Positions 34,789 to 44,344 of a DNA stretch of 64,000 nt are shown here, in pieces. The notes beneath the pieces are model-generated. The model worked only from the letters and a program-made list of their open reading frames with translations, searched no databases and had not been told where the DNA came from. The translations under genes were made by a program, and so were the position numbers. The DNA is from G963662905 sp963676415 (GTDB lineage: Bacteria; Bacteroidota; Bacteroidia; Bacteroidales; WRLA01), in assembly GCA_963676415.1 (NCBI GenBank), contig OY781097.1:682001-746000 (forward strand), read 5' to 3'. Positions within the stretch are counted from its first letter, which is position 1; every line of letters begins with the position of its first letter.

Positions 34789-36744
34789 ATGAGCGAAGAA
34801 GAAAAAAAACAAGCAGGTCAGGATTATAGCGCCAATAACATTCAGGTTCTGGAAGGACTTGAGGCGGTTCGAAAACGTCCTGCCATGTATATCGGCGACA
34901 TCAGCAGCAAAGGGTTGCACCATTTGGTTTATGAAGTCGTTGACAACTCGATTGACGAAGCACTTGCAGGCTATTGTTCTGAAATTGACGTCATTATCCA
35001 TCCCGATAACAGCATCACCGTAAAAGATAACGGAAGGGGGATCCCTACCGGGATGCACGAGAAAGAAGGCCGTTCAGCCCTGGAAGTTGTAATGACCGTA
35101 CTACATGCAGGTGGTAAATTTGATAAAGGTTCCTACAAAGTTTCCGGTGGTCTGCACGGCGTAGGTGTTTCCTGCGTGAACGCACTCAGTAAAACCCTCG
35201 TTGCCGAAGTACATCGCGAAGGCAAAGTGTTTTATCAGGAATATCACCGTGGTAAACCACAGGAAGATGTAAAAGTAATTGGCGAAACGGATAAAACCGG
35301 AACCAATGTTACTTTTTATCCGGACGACACCATTTTCAATGTTCTGGAGTATGATTACAACACACTGTCAAACCGCTTGCGCGAACTGGCTTTCCTGAAC
35401 AAAGGGATCAGGCTCCGCATTACCGATGAACGTGTTAAGAATGAGGACGGCAGCCTGCTTCAGAAAGAGTTTTACTCTGAGCAGGGTTTGCCCGATTTCC
35501 TTACCTACTTAGATGCAACACGCGAAAAACTCATGCCCAACCCCATCGCTATCGAAGGCGAAAAAAATGGCATTCCCGTTGAAATTGCAATGCAGTACAA
35601 CACCAGTTTTGCAGAAAGCATCCATTCCTATGTAAACAATATCAATACACACGAAGGCGGGACACACCTCAGCGGCTTCCGTCGTGGTCTGACCCGTACT
35701 TTAAAATCTTATGCCGATAAATCGGGCATGCTGGCCAAATTGAAATTTGATATCAATGGTGATGACTTCCGCGAAGGCTTAACCGCAGTGATTTCCGTGA
35801 AAGTTGCCGAACCTCAATTTGAAGGGCAGACCAAAACCAAGCTGGGAAACAGTGAAGTAATGGGCTCTGTGGATCAGATGGTAAGCGAATCGCTTTCGAA
35901 TTATCTCGAAGAAAACCCCAAGGAAGCCAAAACCATTGTCAATAAAGTAATCCTTGCCGCTACCGCACGCCATGCTGCGCGAAAAGCACGCGAGCTGGTG
36001 CAGCGTAAAAATGTACTTTCCGGCTCAGGACTGCCCGGTAAACTCAGCGATTGCTCCGAACGTGATGCCACCAAAGCAGAGATTTACCTCGTGGAGGGCG
36101 ACTCGGCAGGTGGAACAGCCAAAGCAGGCCGCGACCGTAAGTATCAGGCGATCTTACCATTAAGAGGTAAAATCCTTAATGTTGAGAAAGCCATGCAGCA
36201 CAAAATCTTTGAAAACGAAGAAATTAAGAATATTTTCACGGCACTGGGCGTAACCATTGGAACCGAAGAAGATTCCAAAGCGCTCAACCTCACAAAGCTT
36301 CGCTATCATAAGGTTATTATCATGACGGATGCCGATGTGGACGGTAGCCATATTGCTACGCTTATCCTTACTTTCTTCTTCCGCTATATGCGCCAACTGA
36401 TTGAAAGTGGTTATGTATATATTGCCACACCACCACTTTATCTGATCAAAAAGGGCAGCAAACAAACCTACGCATGGTCGGAAGAAGAACGTCAAAAAAT
36501 CCAAAGCGAGTATGCGTCCGATGGTAAAGGCCTGCATGTGCAGCGCTACAAAGGTCTTGGTGAAATGAATGCCGAACAGCTTTGGACAACCACTATGGAT
36601 CCGGAAACCCGAATCCTCCGTCAGGTAAATATTGAAAATGGCCGCGAAGCCGACCGCGTTTTCTCTATGCTGATGGGCGATGAAGTACCCCCAAGGCGTG
36701 AATTTATTGAGCAGAATGCCAAGTACGCAAATATCGATGCTTAG
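34789..36744 (+). CDS. gyrB: DNA gyrase subunit B
   Basis: ATPase subunit of the type II topoisomerase that introduces negative supercoils. 651 aa from ATG 34789 (MSEEEKKQAGQDYSANNIQV), the usual short form. GHKL ATPase motifs: EVVDNSIDEALAGYC, DNGRGIPTG and GGLHGVGVSCVNALS. Transducer domain in the middle, then the TOPRIM domain with EGDSAGG and DADVDGSHIATLILTFFFRY, and the C-terminal IENGREADRVFSMLMGDEV. No long insertion is present, consistent with GyrB rather than a fused ParE. There is no dnaA, recF or dnaN next to it, so this is not the origin-type cluster. Confidence 0.97.
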   Translation: MSEEEKKQAGQDYSANNIQVLEGLEAVRKRPAMYIGDISSKGLHHLVYEVVDNSIDEALAGYCSEIDVIIHPDNSITVKDNGRGIPTGMHEKEGRSALEVVMTVLHAGGKFDKGSYKVSGGLHGVGVSCVNALSKTLVAEVHREGKVFYQEYHRGKPQEDVKVIGETDKTGTNVTFYPDDTIFNVLEYDYNTLSNRLRELAFLNKGIRLRITDERVKNEDGSLLQKEFYSEQGLPDFLTYLDATREKLMPNPIAIEGEKNGIPVEIAMQYNTSFAESIHSYVNNINTHEGGTHLSGFRRGLTRTLKSYADKSGMLAKLKFDINGDDFREGLTAVISVKVAEPQFEGQTKTKLGNSEVMGSVDQMVSESLSNYLEENPKEAKTIVNKVILAATARHAARKARELVQRKNVLSGSGLPGKLSDCSERDATKAEIYLVEGDSAGGTAKAGRDRKYQAILPLRGKILNVEKAMQHKIFENEEIKNIFTALGVTIGTEEDSKALNLTKLRYHKVIIMTDADVDGSHIATLILTFFFRYMRQLIESGYVYIATPPLYLIKKGSKQTYAWSEEERQKIQSEYASDGKGLHVQRYKGLGEMNAEQLWTTTMDPETRILRQVNIENGREADRVFSMLMGDEVPPRREFIEQNAKYANIDA

Positions 36745-36789
36745 TAATTCTCCTTTTAAACAAGTGTAAAATTTATATTCTAAGATAAT

Positions 36790-36819
36790 AGCCGTCTCAT
36801 TTTTGAGATGGCTTTTTTT
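36790..36819 (+). terminator. Rho-independent terminator after gyrB
   Basis: AGCCGTCTCA / TGAGATGGCT stem (one G-T pair), short T loop and a long T run. Confidence 0.85.
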
Positions 36820-36965
36820 ATTTGTGGATTTTCATACCTTAGTGCCTGAAACATCGCACAAATAAATAAACGAAGGATTACAGCAAACTTTATTAAAATT
36901 TAAGACAAAAGCTGTATTGCCGTTCTCCGGCCTCTGCCGGAAACAATAAGAAAAATTATAAAGAC

Positions 36966-38060
36966 ATGAAACAAAAGCATCAATATATAATCTGGGCATT
37001 TACCGCCATTGTCCTCGGATTGATTGCCTGGTATTTTATCGATATCGTTGTTTACCTGATTATTGCGGCAGTGCTTTCACTGATTGGACGTCCACTGGTA
37101 AAAAATCTTGATGAAGTTAAAATCGGGAAATTCCAATTGCCACATGCTTTAAATACTGGTATTACCATGTTTATCATGGTGGTTGTAATGGCCGGATTCC
37201 TTTTCCTTCTTGTTCCATTAATTACGCAACAAGCCGAACTGGTAAACCAAATTGACCAGAAAAGCCTGGGACAAGCATTACAGGAACCGGCAGGAGAAAT
37301 AAAAACATTCCTTAATGAATATGAGCTGATTCCTGAAGGTGAGAGTCTGGAAAGCATACTTACAGAAAAATTAAAATCCATCGTTAACCTGGGTGCTTTC
37401 TCAGATGTTTTTAAAAATGTATTGGGCGTAACCGGCTCCTTTTTTATGGGCACTTTCTCGGTACTTTTTCTGCTCTTCTTTTTCCTTAAAGATGATAAAC
37501 TACTGATAAACATCATTCTGGCCCTAATACCCGAAAAAGGCACAGAACGCGCCATCAGTGTGATGAAACAGGCAAAAAACCTTCTGACGCGTTATTTCAT
37601 CGGATTATGCATTGAAATCAGCTCCATGATTACATTATTAATTACTGGATTATCCATTATGGGCGTAAGCAACGCTATTTTGATAGGATTTTTGGGCGGC
37701 ATGCTGAATGTTATTCCATATCTGGGACCCATTATCGGCGCCAGCATCGGAACGGTTTTGGCCATTATTGCGGTATTGAGTGCCGGAACATTTACGGGAA
37801 TTGGCTGGGTAGCCATTACAGTTATCGGAGTATTCCTGGCAGCAAACCTTGTGGACAACATCCTGCTTCAGCCACTGATTTATTCCAATAGCGTAAAGGC
37901 TCATCCCATTGAAATATTTTTGGTGATTATTATGGCAGGAAGCCTGGCCGGAATACCCGGAATGGTACTCGCCATTCCCTCCTACACGGTGCTGCGTATT
38001 TTGGCCAAGGAATTTCTTGGAAATGTGCGTATTGTGCAGAAGCTCACCGATAAAATGTAA
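36966..38060 (+). CDS. AI-2E family transporter (PerM/YdiK-like permease)
   Basis: 364-aa polytopic membrane protein with about 7-8 hydrophobic segments. It begins IIWAFTAIVLGLIAWYFIDI, typical of the family. A soluble loop follows the second or third helix (about residues 90-150, DQKSLGQALQEPAG...), and the C-terminal half has the family pattern NVIPYLGPIIGASIG and LVDNILLQPLIYSNSVKAHP. Members export AI-2 (TqsA), or act as Na/H antiporters, or are uncharacterised; the true substrate here is unknown. It stands alone between gyrB and the convergent polA. Confidence 0.9.
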   Translation: MKQKHQYIIWAFTAIVLGLIAWYFIDIVVYLIIAAVLSLIGRPLVKNLDEVKIGKFQLPHALNTGITMFIMVVVMAGFLFLLVPLITQQAELVNQIDQKSLGQALQEPAGEIKTFLNEYELIPEGESLESILTEKLKSIVNLGAFSDVFKNVLGVTGSFFMGTFSVLFLLFFFLKDDKLLINIILALIPEKGTERAISVMKQAKNLLTRYFIGLCIEISSMITLLITGLSIMGVSNAILIGFLGGMLNVIPYLGPIIGASIGTVLAIIAVLSAGTFTGIGWVAITVIGVFLAANLVDNILLQPLIYSNSVKAHPIEIFLVIIMAGSLAGIPGMVLAIPSYTVLRILAKEFLGNVRIVQKLTDKM

Positions 38061-38075
38061 TGTCTGGTAGGATTT

Positions 38076-40838
38076 TTAATGCGCTTCTAACCAATTTTGG
38101 CCTGTATTCATATCCACCACAAGCGGAACATCCAAGGGCATTGCATTTTTCATTTCCCTAAGCACGATTTCCTTCAATGCATCCAGCTCATCTACCCGTG
38201 CATCAAAAACCAGCTCATCATGCACCTGGAGGATCATTTTGCTTTGCAATTGCTTTTCTTTCATCACTTTATGAATTCGTATCATCGCAACTTTTATCAT
38301 ATCAGCCGAAGATCCCTGAACCGGTGCATTAATGGCATTTCGTTCTGCAAATGCGCGTACGGTTCCATTGGAAGAATTGATATCGCGCAAATAGCGGCGG
38401 CGCTTCATCATAGTTTCCACGTAGCCGTTTTCCTTGGCAAAAGCAATGGTATCGTCCATGTATTTTTGGATGCCCGGGTATTTTTCAAAATATTGTTTGA
38501 TGATTTCCGCTGCTTCTTTTCGTGGGATGCTCAGTCGCTCGCTCAATCCAAACGCCGAAATACCGTAAACAATTCCAAAATTTACCATTTTGGCGTTGCG
38601 CCTTTGCTCTTTACTTACCAGATCCAAGGGGGTATCATACACTTTTGAAGCCGTAGCGGTGTGAATATCAAGACCATGGTTAAAGGCTTCTTTCATCCCC
38701 TCGTCACCGCTCAGGTGTGCAATGATGCGAAGTTCAACCTGTGAATAATCGGCAGCAAGAAGCACATGATTTTCATCCGCCGGAACAAAAGCTTTCCTTA
38801 TTTCACGCCCTTTTTCGGTTCGTATTGGGATATTCTGCAAATTAGGATTATTGGAGCTCAAACGCCCTGTTGCTGCAACCGCCTGATTATAAGATGTATG
38901 AATACGTTTATCGCGCACACTGATCAGTGTTGGCAAGGCATCCACATAAGTCGATTTCAGTTTGCTCAGGCTGCGGTATTCCAGAATATCATTAATAACG
39001 GGATGCGCTTTAGCGAGTTTCTGAAGCACATCTTCACTGGTGGAATACTGCCCGGTTTTTGTTTTTTTTGCCTTTTCGGTAATTTTCATTTCTTCGAAAA
39101 GCACAATGCCCAGTTGTTTGGGCGAAGCAATATTGAATCTCCTTCCGGCCTGCTCATATATTCGGCTTTCCACTTCGGCAATATCTCCCTGTAGTTGCAA
39201 TGAAAACTGGCGCAAACTTTCCACATCCAGTAAAACACCGGCAGCCTCCATATCAGCAAGTACATCAATGAGCGGACATTCCAGCTTATCAAAAAGCTCG
39301 CGCGTCCCGGTTTCCTCCAAAAGCGGTTCAAAAACCGCACGAAGCTGTAAAGTGATATCAGCATCTTCGCAGGCATAATCACTAACTTTCTCCGGAAACA
39401 TATTCTGCATATCGCGCATACTGCCCTGATTCTTACCTTTCTTTCCAATGAGATCAGTAATGGGCACCGTTTTGTATTTCAGGTAATTTTCGGCAAGTAC
39501 ATCCATATTATGCCTTTGGTCGGGTTCCAAAAGATAATGCGCGAGCATGGTATCGAAAAACCGCCCTTTCACATCAATATCATACCATTTCAGGACAGAA
39601 ATATCATATTTCAGGTTTTGGCCTGTTTTTTCAACCGCCTCATTTTCAAATATTTCTTTAAAGGGTCTTAAAAAAGCAGTAGCTTCCTTCCTCCCGGGAG
39701 GAACCGGCAGATAAAAAGCCCCGCCTTTTTCCCAGCTAAAGGAAATGCCCACCAGTTCGGCTTCGTGCGCATCCAGTCCGGTTGTTTCCGTATCGAAGCA
39801 AAACATTTCTTTGGTTTCCAATTCAGAGAGAAAAAATAGAATTTCCTCTTCCGTACCAAGCAATTTATACCGATGTTTTGTGCTGTTGATATCTTTGAGC
39901 TGATCATCTTCCTCTTCAAAAAGGCTTTGCTGTCCACCACCTTTCTCAACGGATAATTGCGTAAAAATACGTTTGGCCAATGTACGGAATTCCAGTTCAT
40001 CAAAAAGTTCGCGTAATTTGCTTTCATCCGGATCGCTTAATTTCAATTGTTCCGCATCGAATTCCACAGGAACATCCAAAATAATAGTTGCCAGTTGTTT
40101 GGATTGCAAAGCCTGATCGGCAAACTCTTTTACTTTTCCTTGCAGGCGTTTGTTTTTAATGTCATCAGATTTGGCAATCAGGTTTTCAATATTATCGAAC
40201 TCGGCCAGGAGTTTTCGTGCAGTAACTTCGCCCACACCGGGAATCCCGGGAATATTATCCGAGCTGTCGCCCCAAAGCCCGAGCATATCAATTACCTGAT
40301 CCGGCCGTTGCACGCCAAATTTGGCACAGACTTCTTTCACGCCCATTTTTTCGGGTTTATTGCCAAATTTGCCCGGCTTGAACATGAAAATATTTTCCGA
40401 AACCAATTGCCCAAAATCTTTATCAGGCGTCATCATAAATGTAGTAAAGCCATCTTTTTCAGCTTTTTTAGCCAGCGTCCCGATTACATCATCCGCTTCA
40501 TAACCATCGGCATAGAGAATCGGAATATTAAAGGCTTCGATTACATTTTTAATAATCGGGATGGATGCAGCCAACTCCTCAGGCATTTTTTCACGGTTGG
40601 CCTTGTATTCAATAAAACCTTCCTGCCGTAAGGTTGGCGCCATAGTATCGAAAGCAACCCCAATGTGCGTGGGCTTTTCATTGCGCAGCACATCCCAAAG
40701 TGTGTTGGTAAAACCAAGAACTGCCGAAGTGTTCAGTCCTTTGGAATTTATTCGCGGATTGCGGTTCAAAGCAAAATAAGCCCTGTATATAAGAGCCATA
40801 GCATCGAGCAAGAAAAGTTTTTTATCGTTATTATCCAT
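38076..40838 (-). CDS. polA: DNA polymerase I
   Basis: Repair and Okazaki-fragment polymerase, 920 aa. The N-terminal 5'-3' exonuclease begins KKLFLLDAMALIYRAYFAL with KANREKMPEEL, ADGYEADDVIGTLA and DNIPGIPGVGEVTA. A 3'-5' exonuclease domain (about residues 320-510) keeps the DEDD start FCFDTETTGLDAHEAEL and YACEDADITLQL, so proofreading is probably active. The polymerase A domain (about 530-920) has TGRLSSNNPNLQNIPIRTE, ADYSQVELRIIAHLSGD, RRNAKMVNFGIVYGISAFG and LQVHDELVFDA. Convergent with the AI-2E-family gene; only 15 bases separate the stops, with no room for a separate terminator. Confidence 0.98.
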   Translation of the reverse strand: MDNNDKKLFLLDAMALIYRAYFALNRNPRINSKGLNTSAVLGFTNTLWDVLRNEKPTHIGVAFDTMAPTLRQEGFIEYKANREKMPEELAASIPIIKNVIEAFNIPILYADGYEADDVIGTLAKKAEKDGFTTFMMTPDKDFGQLVSENIFMFKPGKFGNKPEKMGVKEVCAKFGVQRPDQVIDMLGLWGDSSDNIPGIPGVGEVTARKLLAEFDNIENLIAKSDDIKNKRLQGKVKEFADQALQSKQLATIILDVPVEFDAEQLKLSDPDESKLRELFDELEFRTLAKRIFTQLSVEKGGGQQSLFEEEDDQLKDINSTKHRYKLLGTEEEILFFLSELETKEMFCFDTETTGLDAHEAELVGISFSWEKGGAFYLPVPPGRKEATAFLRPFKEIFENEAVEKTGQNLKYDISVLKWYDIDVKGRFFDTMLAHYLLEPDQRHNMDVLAENYLKYKTVPITDLIGKKGKNQGSMRDMQNMFPEKVSDYACEDADITLQLRAVFEPLLEETGTRELFDKLECPLIDVLADMEAAGVLLDVESLRQFSLQLQGDIAEVESRIYEQAGRRFNIASPKQLGIVLFEEMKITEKAKKTKTGQYSTSEDVLQKLAKAHPVINDILEYRSLSKLKSTYVDALPTLISVRDKRIHTSYNQAVAATGRLSSNNPNLQNIPIRTEKGREIRKAFVPADENHVLLAADYSQVELRIIAHLSGDEGMKEAFNHGLDIHTATASKVYDTPLDLVSKEQRRNAKMVNFGIVYGISAFGLSERLSIPRKEAAEIIKQYFEKYPGIQKYMDDTIAFAKENGYVETMMKRRRYLRDINSSNGTVRAFAERNAINAPVQGSSADMIKVAMIRIHKVMKEKQLQSKMILQVHDELVFDARVDELDALKEIVLREMKNAMPLDVPLVVDMNTGQNWLEAH

Positions 40839-41092
40839 GAAAAAAGTCCTTATAAAGCAGGCCTAAGCCTATATTTAATTATTCGTTTAAAATTTCCGAA
40901 GCAAGTATTATTGTTTATTATAAATCAGAAGGAAGACGAAAGTACAAATTTTAATGCGTTCGTTCATAAAATCTTGTCCGATTGTTCAAAACTTAAAGCA
41001 GCTAAGATAATTTTCCTCCCCATGAAAACGTAAATTAGTAGAGTATTTGCAAAACTTCATTCTATAAACAGAAATTAACCAAAACAAATCCC

Positions 41093-42454
41093 ATGGCTAC
41101 AGCAAAATCGACATGCACCGCAAAGAGAACCCGCAAAAAAAAGAAAATATTTGTGCTCGATACGTCGGTGATCCTGCACAACCATAATGCCATCCACTCC
41201 TTTGAGGACAATGACGTAGCAATTCCCATCACGGTGCTGGAAGAGCTAGATAATTTTAAAAAAGGCCACGACACCAAAAACTACGAAGCCCGCGAATTTA
41301 TCCGCATCATGGATAAATTATCCGAAAAAGCGTCACTTCAAAAATGGATTCCATTGGACATGCCCAAAGGAGGGAAATTTAAAGTGATTCTGGATGAGTA
41401 TATCAACGATCAGGCAACAAAAATATATGGCGGGCATAAGAATGACCATAAAATCCTGAATGCGGCTTTAAGCCTAAAGGAAGAACATCCTGGCAAACAG
41501 ATAATTATGGTAACCAAGGACATCAACCTGAGGATCAAAGCCAAAGCATTGAATATCACTGCGGAAGATTTTGAAACCGGCAAAATCAAAGATATTGAAG
41601 GGCTTTACAAGGGTAAAGAAATCCGTGAGCACCTGAGCCCAGATGTTATCACCCAAATTTATAAGGAAGGTTATTGTGAACCGGAGGATGCAGGCATAGA
41701 TGAACCAATTCCGAATATGCACTACATCCTGAAAAACGGAAAATCCTCTGTGCTTGCCTATTATAATCCGCTCAACCTGAAGGTAGAACATCTGATTAAA
41801 AAATCCATTCACCGCATCACACCACGAAATGCGGAGCAGGTTTTTGCTTTGCATGCCTTGATGAACCCCGATGTGCGGCTGGTAACTTTGGCAGGTGTTC
41901 CGGGTTCCGGAAAGACCCTTTTGGCCTTGGCTGCCGCATTGGAGCAGAGAAGGGAATTTAAGCAGATTTACCTGGCACGTCCCATTGTTCCGCTCAGCAA
42001 CAAAGATCTAGGGTTCCTGCCGGGAGATGCTAAAGAGAAAATCACACCTTATATGGAACCTCTTTACGACAACCTGAAATTCATCAAAAACCAATATGGC
42101 GAGCAAGACCGCGAGTATAAAAATATTGATAATGCCTTGCAAAGCGAAAAAATCCTGATAAGCCCTTTGGCGTATATCCGCGGACGGAGCCTTTCCAATA
42201 TTTTCTTTATTGTGGATGAAGCTCAAAACTTAACACCGCATGAAATTAAAACCATTATCACGCGTGCCGGTGAAGGAACAAAAATTGTATTTACCGGAGA
42301 TATTTTCCAGATTGATTCTCCGTATCTCGATGCACAGAGTAACGGCCTATCGTATCTGATCGACCGCTTCAAACATAAAGATGTTTATGCGCATGTGCAG
42401 TTAGACAAAGGAGAACGTTCGGAACTTGCAAACCTGGCAAACGAACTGCTATAA
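41093..42454 (+). CDS. PhoH-like ATPase with N-terminal PIN domain (PhoH2/YlaK type)
   Basis: 453 aa. N-terminal PIN nuclease domain (about 20-150: KKIFVLDTSVILHNHNAI, VLEELDNFKKG, IIMVTKDINLRIKAKAL, with the conserved acidic residues present) followed by a PhoH P-loop ATPase domain (about 235-453: LAGVPGSGKTLLALAAAL, Walker B IFFIVDEAQNLTPHEIKTI, FTGDIFQID). PhoH2 proteins studied elsewhere are RNA helicase/RNases linked to stress; the substrate here is unknown. Divergent from polA across a 254-bp AT-rich gap with no obvious structure. Confidence 0.92.
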   Translation: MATAKSTCTAKRTRKKKKIFVLDTSVILHNHNAIHSFEDNDVAIPITVLEELDNFKKGHDTKNYEAREFIRIMDKLSEKASLQKWIPLDMPKGGKFKVILDEYINDQATKIYGGHKNDHKILNAALSLKEEHPGKQIIMVTKDINLRIKAKALNITAEDFETGKIKDIEGLYKGKEIREHLSPDVITQIYKEGYCEPEDAGIDEPIPNMHYILKNGKSSVLAYYNPLNLKVEHLIKKSIHRITPRNAEQVFALHALMNPDVRLVTLAGVPGSGKTLLALAAALEQRREFKQIYLARPIVPLSNKDLGFLPGDAKEKITPYMEPLYDNLKFIKNQYGEQDREYKNIDNALQSEKILISPLAYIRGRSLSNIFFIVDEAQNLTPHEIKTIITRAGEGTKIVFTGDIFQIDSPYLDAQSNGLSYLIDRFKHKDVYAHVQLDKGERSELANLANELL

Positions 42455-42519
42455 AAAAACGGAGCCCCGGATTCCTCCGGGACTCCCACCCCAACCAAAA
42501 AAAAGCAGAAAATGAATGA

Positions 42520-43422
42520 TCAATCGACAAAGAGCTTGTCGTTGATTATTAAATTGCCTGAACGGTATGAAACTGCAATGATATAAATTCCGCCAGGCAG
42601 GAGAGACAAATTAAGAACTTCGTTTTGTGCCACAGGCATCTTTTCTATTATTAAACGTCCGTGCAGATCAAATATTTTAATATAATCTGCCATTTCAGAG
42701 CTATTAACATTAAGAACGTCTTTTGCCGGATTCGGATAGAAATTAAGTAAATCCGAATCATCATCAATAGAAACAACGGAGGTCGTCCATTGGTTCATAT
42801 TGCAGGACGGATAAGTTTCGTTTAGGTAAAGATTTTCTCCTCCTTCGGTGAAACATAATAATTCGGTATTGCCGCAAGTGGCATAATAAAATGATGCACC
42901 ACTCAGGTGCAGGCCATAGCTGCTGCCCATTCCTTCAACCCATGTTTCGCTTTGCAGGCCATACAAATCTTCTACTGTAATACGTTTACGCATTCCATTA
43001 CCTAAATCCACGGAATCAACAGAAGTTACCCGCATCTGAAAAACATCATTGGAAAACTGCTGATTTTGCAAATGAAGCGTATCTCCCAATTGCGCACCAA
43101 AATCATAAATCATACCTTCCATCGATGGCCACAGGGGGCGGAAATAAACCTTCATCCCTTCGGTTCTCATAGCGCCATAGAAATAATGGCCGTCACGGTC
43201 AATGGCATACATTTTTTTGTAGTCAATACCTTCAATGATCGTATCTCCTGAAATATAAGTATCATAACCAGAGTATGTTATATCACCATTGGGCTGGCAA
43301 TGCGTTGTAACATGCTTCCATAATTTATCACCGGACAAAAGCGGCATAGCTGTTTGCGCCTTCAGATAAACCGATGGAAAAATAACGGATAAAATTATGA
43401 TATGGAGATAGATTTGCCTCAT
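42520..43422 (-). CDS. T9SS type A sorted secreted protein of unknown function (300 aa)
   Basis: Signal peptide (IYLHIIILSVIFPSVYLKAQ), a central part of about 190 residues that I do not recognise (YDTYISGDTIIEGIDYKKM, TVEDLYGLQSETWVEGMGSS, resembling other small Bacteroidota secreted proteins), and a T9SS type A domain (NFYPNPAKDVLNVNSSEMAD, IKIFDLHGRLIIEKM, GGIYIIAVSYRSGN). Its upstream side carries the first 59-bp direct repeat and the dispersed element at 43530. Confidence 0.85.
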   Translation of the reverse strand: MRQIYLHIIILSVIFPSVYLKAQTAMPLLSGDKLWKHVTTHCQPNGDITYSGYDTYISGDTIIEGIDYKKMYAIDRDGHYFYGAMRTEGMKVYFRPLWPSMEGMIYDFGAQLGDTLHLQNQQFSNDVFQMRVTSVDSVDLGNGMRKRITVEDLYGLQSETWVEGMGSSYGLHLSGASFYYATCGNTELLCFTEGGENLYLNETYPSCNMNQWTTSVVSIDDDSDLLNFYPNPAKDVLNVNSSEMADYIKIFDLHGRLIIEKMPVAQNEVLNLSLLPGGIYIIAVSYRSGNLIINDKLFVD

Positions 43423-43460
43423 TGATTGTTGGTGTATGGGGCAAAGATATGCTACGGGGA

Positions 43461-43519
43461 AATTTTGTCAAGCGTTTCCAGTGGGCTTAACAAATCGTTA
43501 ACTAAAACGATTCTAAATA
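43461..43519. repeat. 59-bp direct repeat flanking element A, left copy
   Basis: 53 of 59 bases match 44099-44157. The conserved 3' half holds a dyad, AATCGT / ACGATT around TAACTAAA. Confidence 0.9.
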
Positions 43520-43529
43520 GCACTTGTGC

Positions 43530-44056
43530 TACTCTCCGGAAAAGACACCTGTTTTTAACATTAAGTGGTAGCGTAACATCACGATTTTAAATATGAAGCT
43601 TGCTCTGGTCTCTATTTTTATTCCTTTTGTCTTGGCACAAAAGGAACCAAAAAGCCAAGTCAAAACAAAGCTTCCCCCCGCTCTTCCCGATGCAAAGAAT
43701 TTCCAATCAAAGTAGTGCCTCGTGCCTCGGCAAAGATTTAGTCCCTTTGATGGGATTCTAAGCATCGGGAATTCACCCTCATCCGGCCCGTCTTTCGACA
43801 GGCTCAAGAACCACTGTTTTGACAGGCCGCCCCGCTGTCTAAACGAGGATGATTTTTGTTTTGAAAACAATTTGATTAAAAATTTCGTAAAGCGAAAAAA
43901 TATGAATAGTATTTGCAAAATAGGAGGTTAATCCTGATTTCACAAATGCGCAAATACATTTATTGCCAGCAAATATCTATTAAAATGAAAGTGAAGCTCC
44001 CAAATTTAAAGCAAAAAACTTTATAAAAAATTGATATTTAGATAATTAATTTTATG
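43530..44056. mobile_element. Dispersed ~0.5-kb repeat element, copy A
   Basis: The core 43614-43884 is about 96% identical (roughly 10 differences in 271 bp, no indels) to 59851-60121. Weaker but clear similarity extends left (CCGGAAAAGACAC against CCGGACAAGACAC) and right (GGTTAATCCTGAT, ATTGCC, CTTTATAAAAAATTGAT), to about 527 bp in all. A 129-codon minus-strand frame runs through the core, but nearly all differences between the copies change its amino acids, so it does not look coding. There is no transposase: the element is non-autonomous or an RNA-type repeat. Confidence 0.8.
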
Positions 44057-44098
44057 CCTTTTGATAATCTGGAAGTCAAGAAAAGCAGAGCACAGGAA

Positions 44099-44157
44099 AA
44101 TTTTGTCAAGTGTTTTGAAGAGGCTTAACAAATCGTTAACTAAAACGATTCTAAATA
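44099..44157. repeat. 59-bp direct repeat flanking element A, right copy
   Basis: Partner of 43461-43519, same orientation. It sits at the 3' end of the YqaE gene. Confidence 0.9.
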
Positions 44158-44170
44158 AAAGGAGCGTATC

Positions 44171-44326
44171 TTAGCGGGTATTATTCATGATTACCAAAGC
44201 AGCAATAACACCGGGCACCCAGCCCGCCAGAGTTAGAAGAAAAACAATTAAAATGGAACCACAGCCTTGATCGATTACGGCCAATGGGGGAAAAAGTATA
44301 GCGAGCAGAACACGCAAAAAGCTCAT
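44171..44326 (-). CDS. YqaE/Pmp3-family small membrane proteolipid (51 aa)
   Basis: The full family pattern fits in 51 residues: MSFLRVLLAILFPPLAVIDQ, then GCGSILIVFLLTLAGWVPGV, then IAALVIMNNTR. Two hydrophobic helices joined by the D-Q-G-C-G turn are diagnostic of the UPF0057/Pmp3 group. Pmp3 of yeast and plant RCI2 proteins affect membrane potential under salt or cold stress; bacterial roles are less clear. It lies 18 bases after the lipoprotein gene, so the order fumC, lipoprotein, yqaE may be one transcript. Confidence 0.93.
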   Translation of the reverse strand: MSFLRVLLAILFPPLAVIDQGCGSILIVFLLTLAGWVPGVIAALVIMNNTR

Positions 44327-44344
44327 ATAACACTGATTTAAAGA

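Larger units (their letters stand above)
43423..44170. other. Gene-free stretch holding the dispersed repeat element, copy A
   Basis: 748 bases: the 59-bp repeat (43461-43519), the dispersed element (about 43530-44056), a short unique stretch (44057-44098), then the second 59-bp repeat (44099-44157) ending 13 bases before the YqaE stop codon. No protein gene is supported. Confidence 0.75.

Noticed and set aside
34789..36744. Replication-origin neighbourhood suggested by gyrB
   Set aside because: No dnaA, dnaN or recF nearby, and no cluster of DnaA boxes was noticed in the flanking gaps.
43529..43918. 129-codon minus-strand frame in repeat copy A (and its counterpart 59667-60107) as a conserved protein gene
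   Set aside because: The DNA is conserved, but almost all differences between the copies change the amino acids and the frame ends diverge at once outside the core. The conservation is of the repeat, not of a protein.
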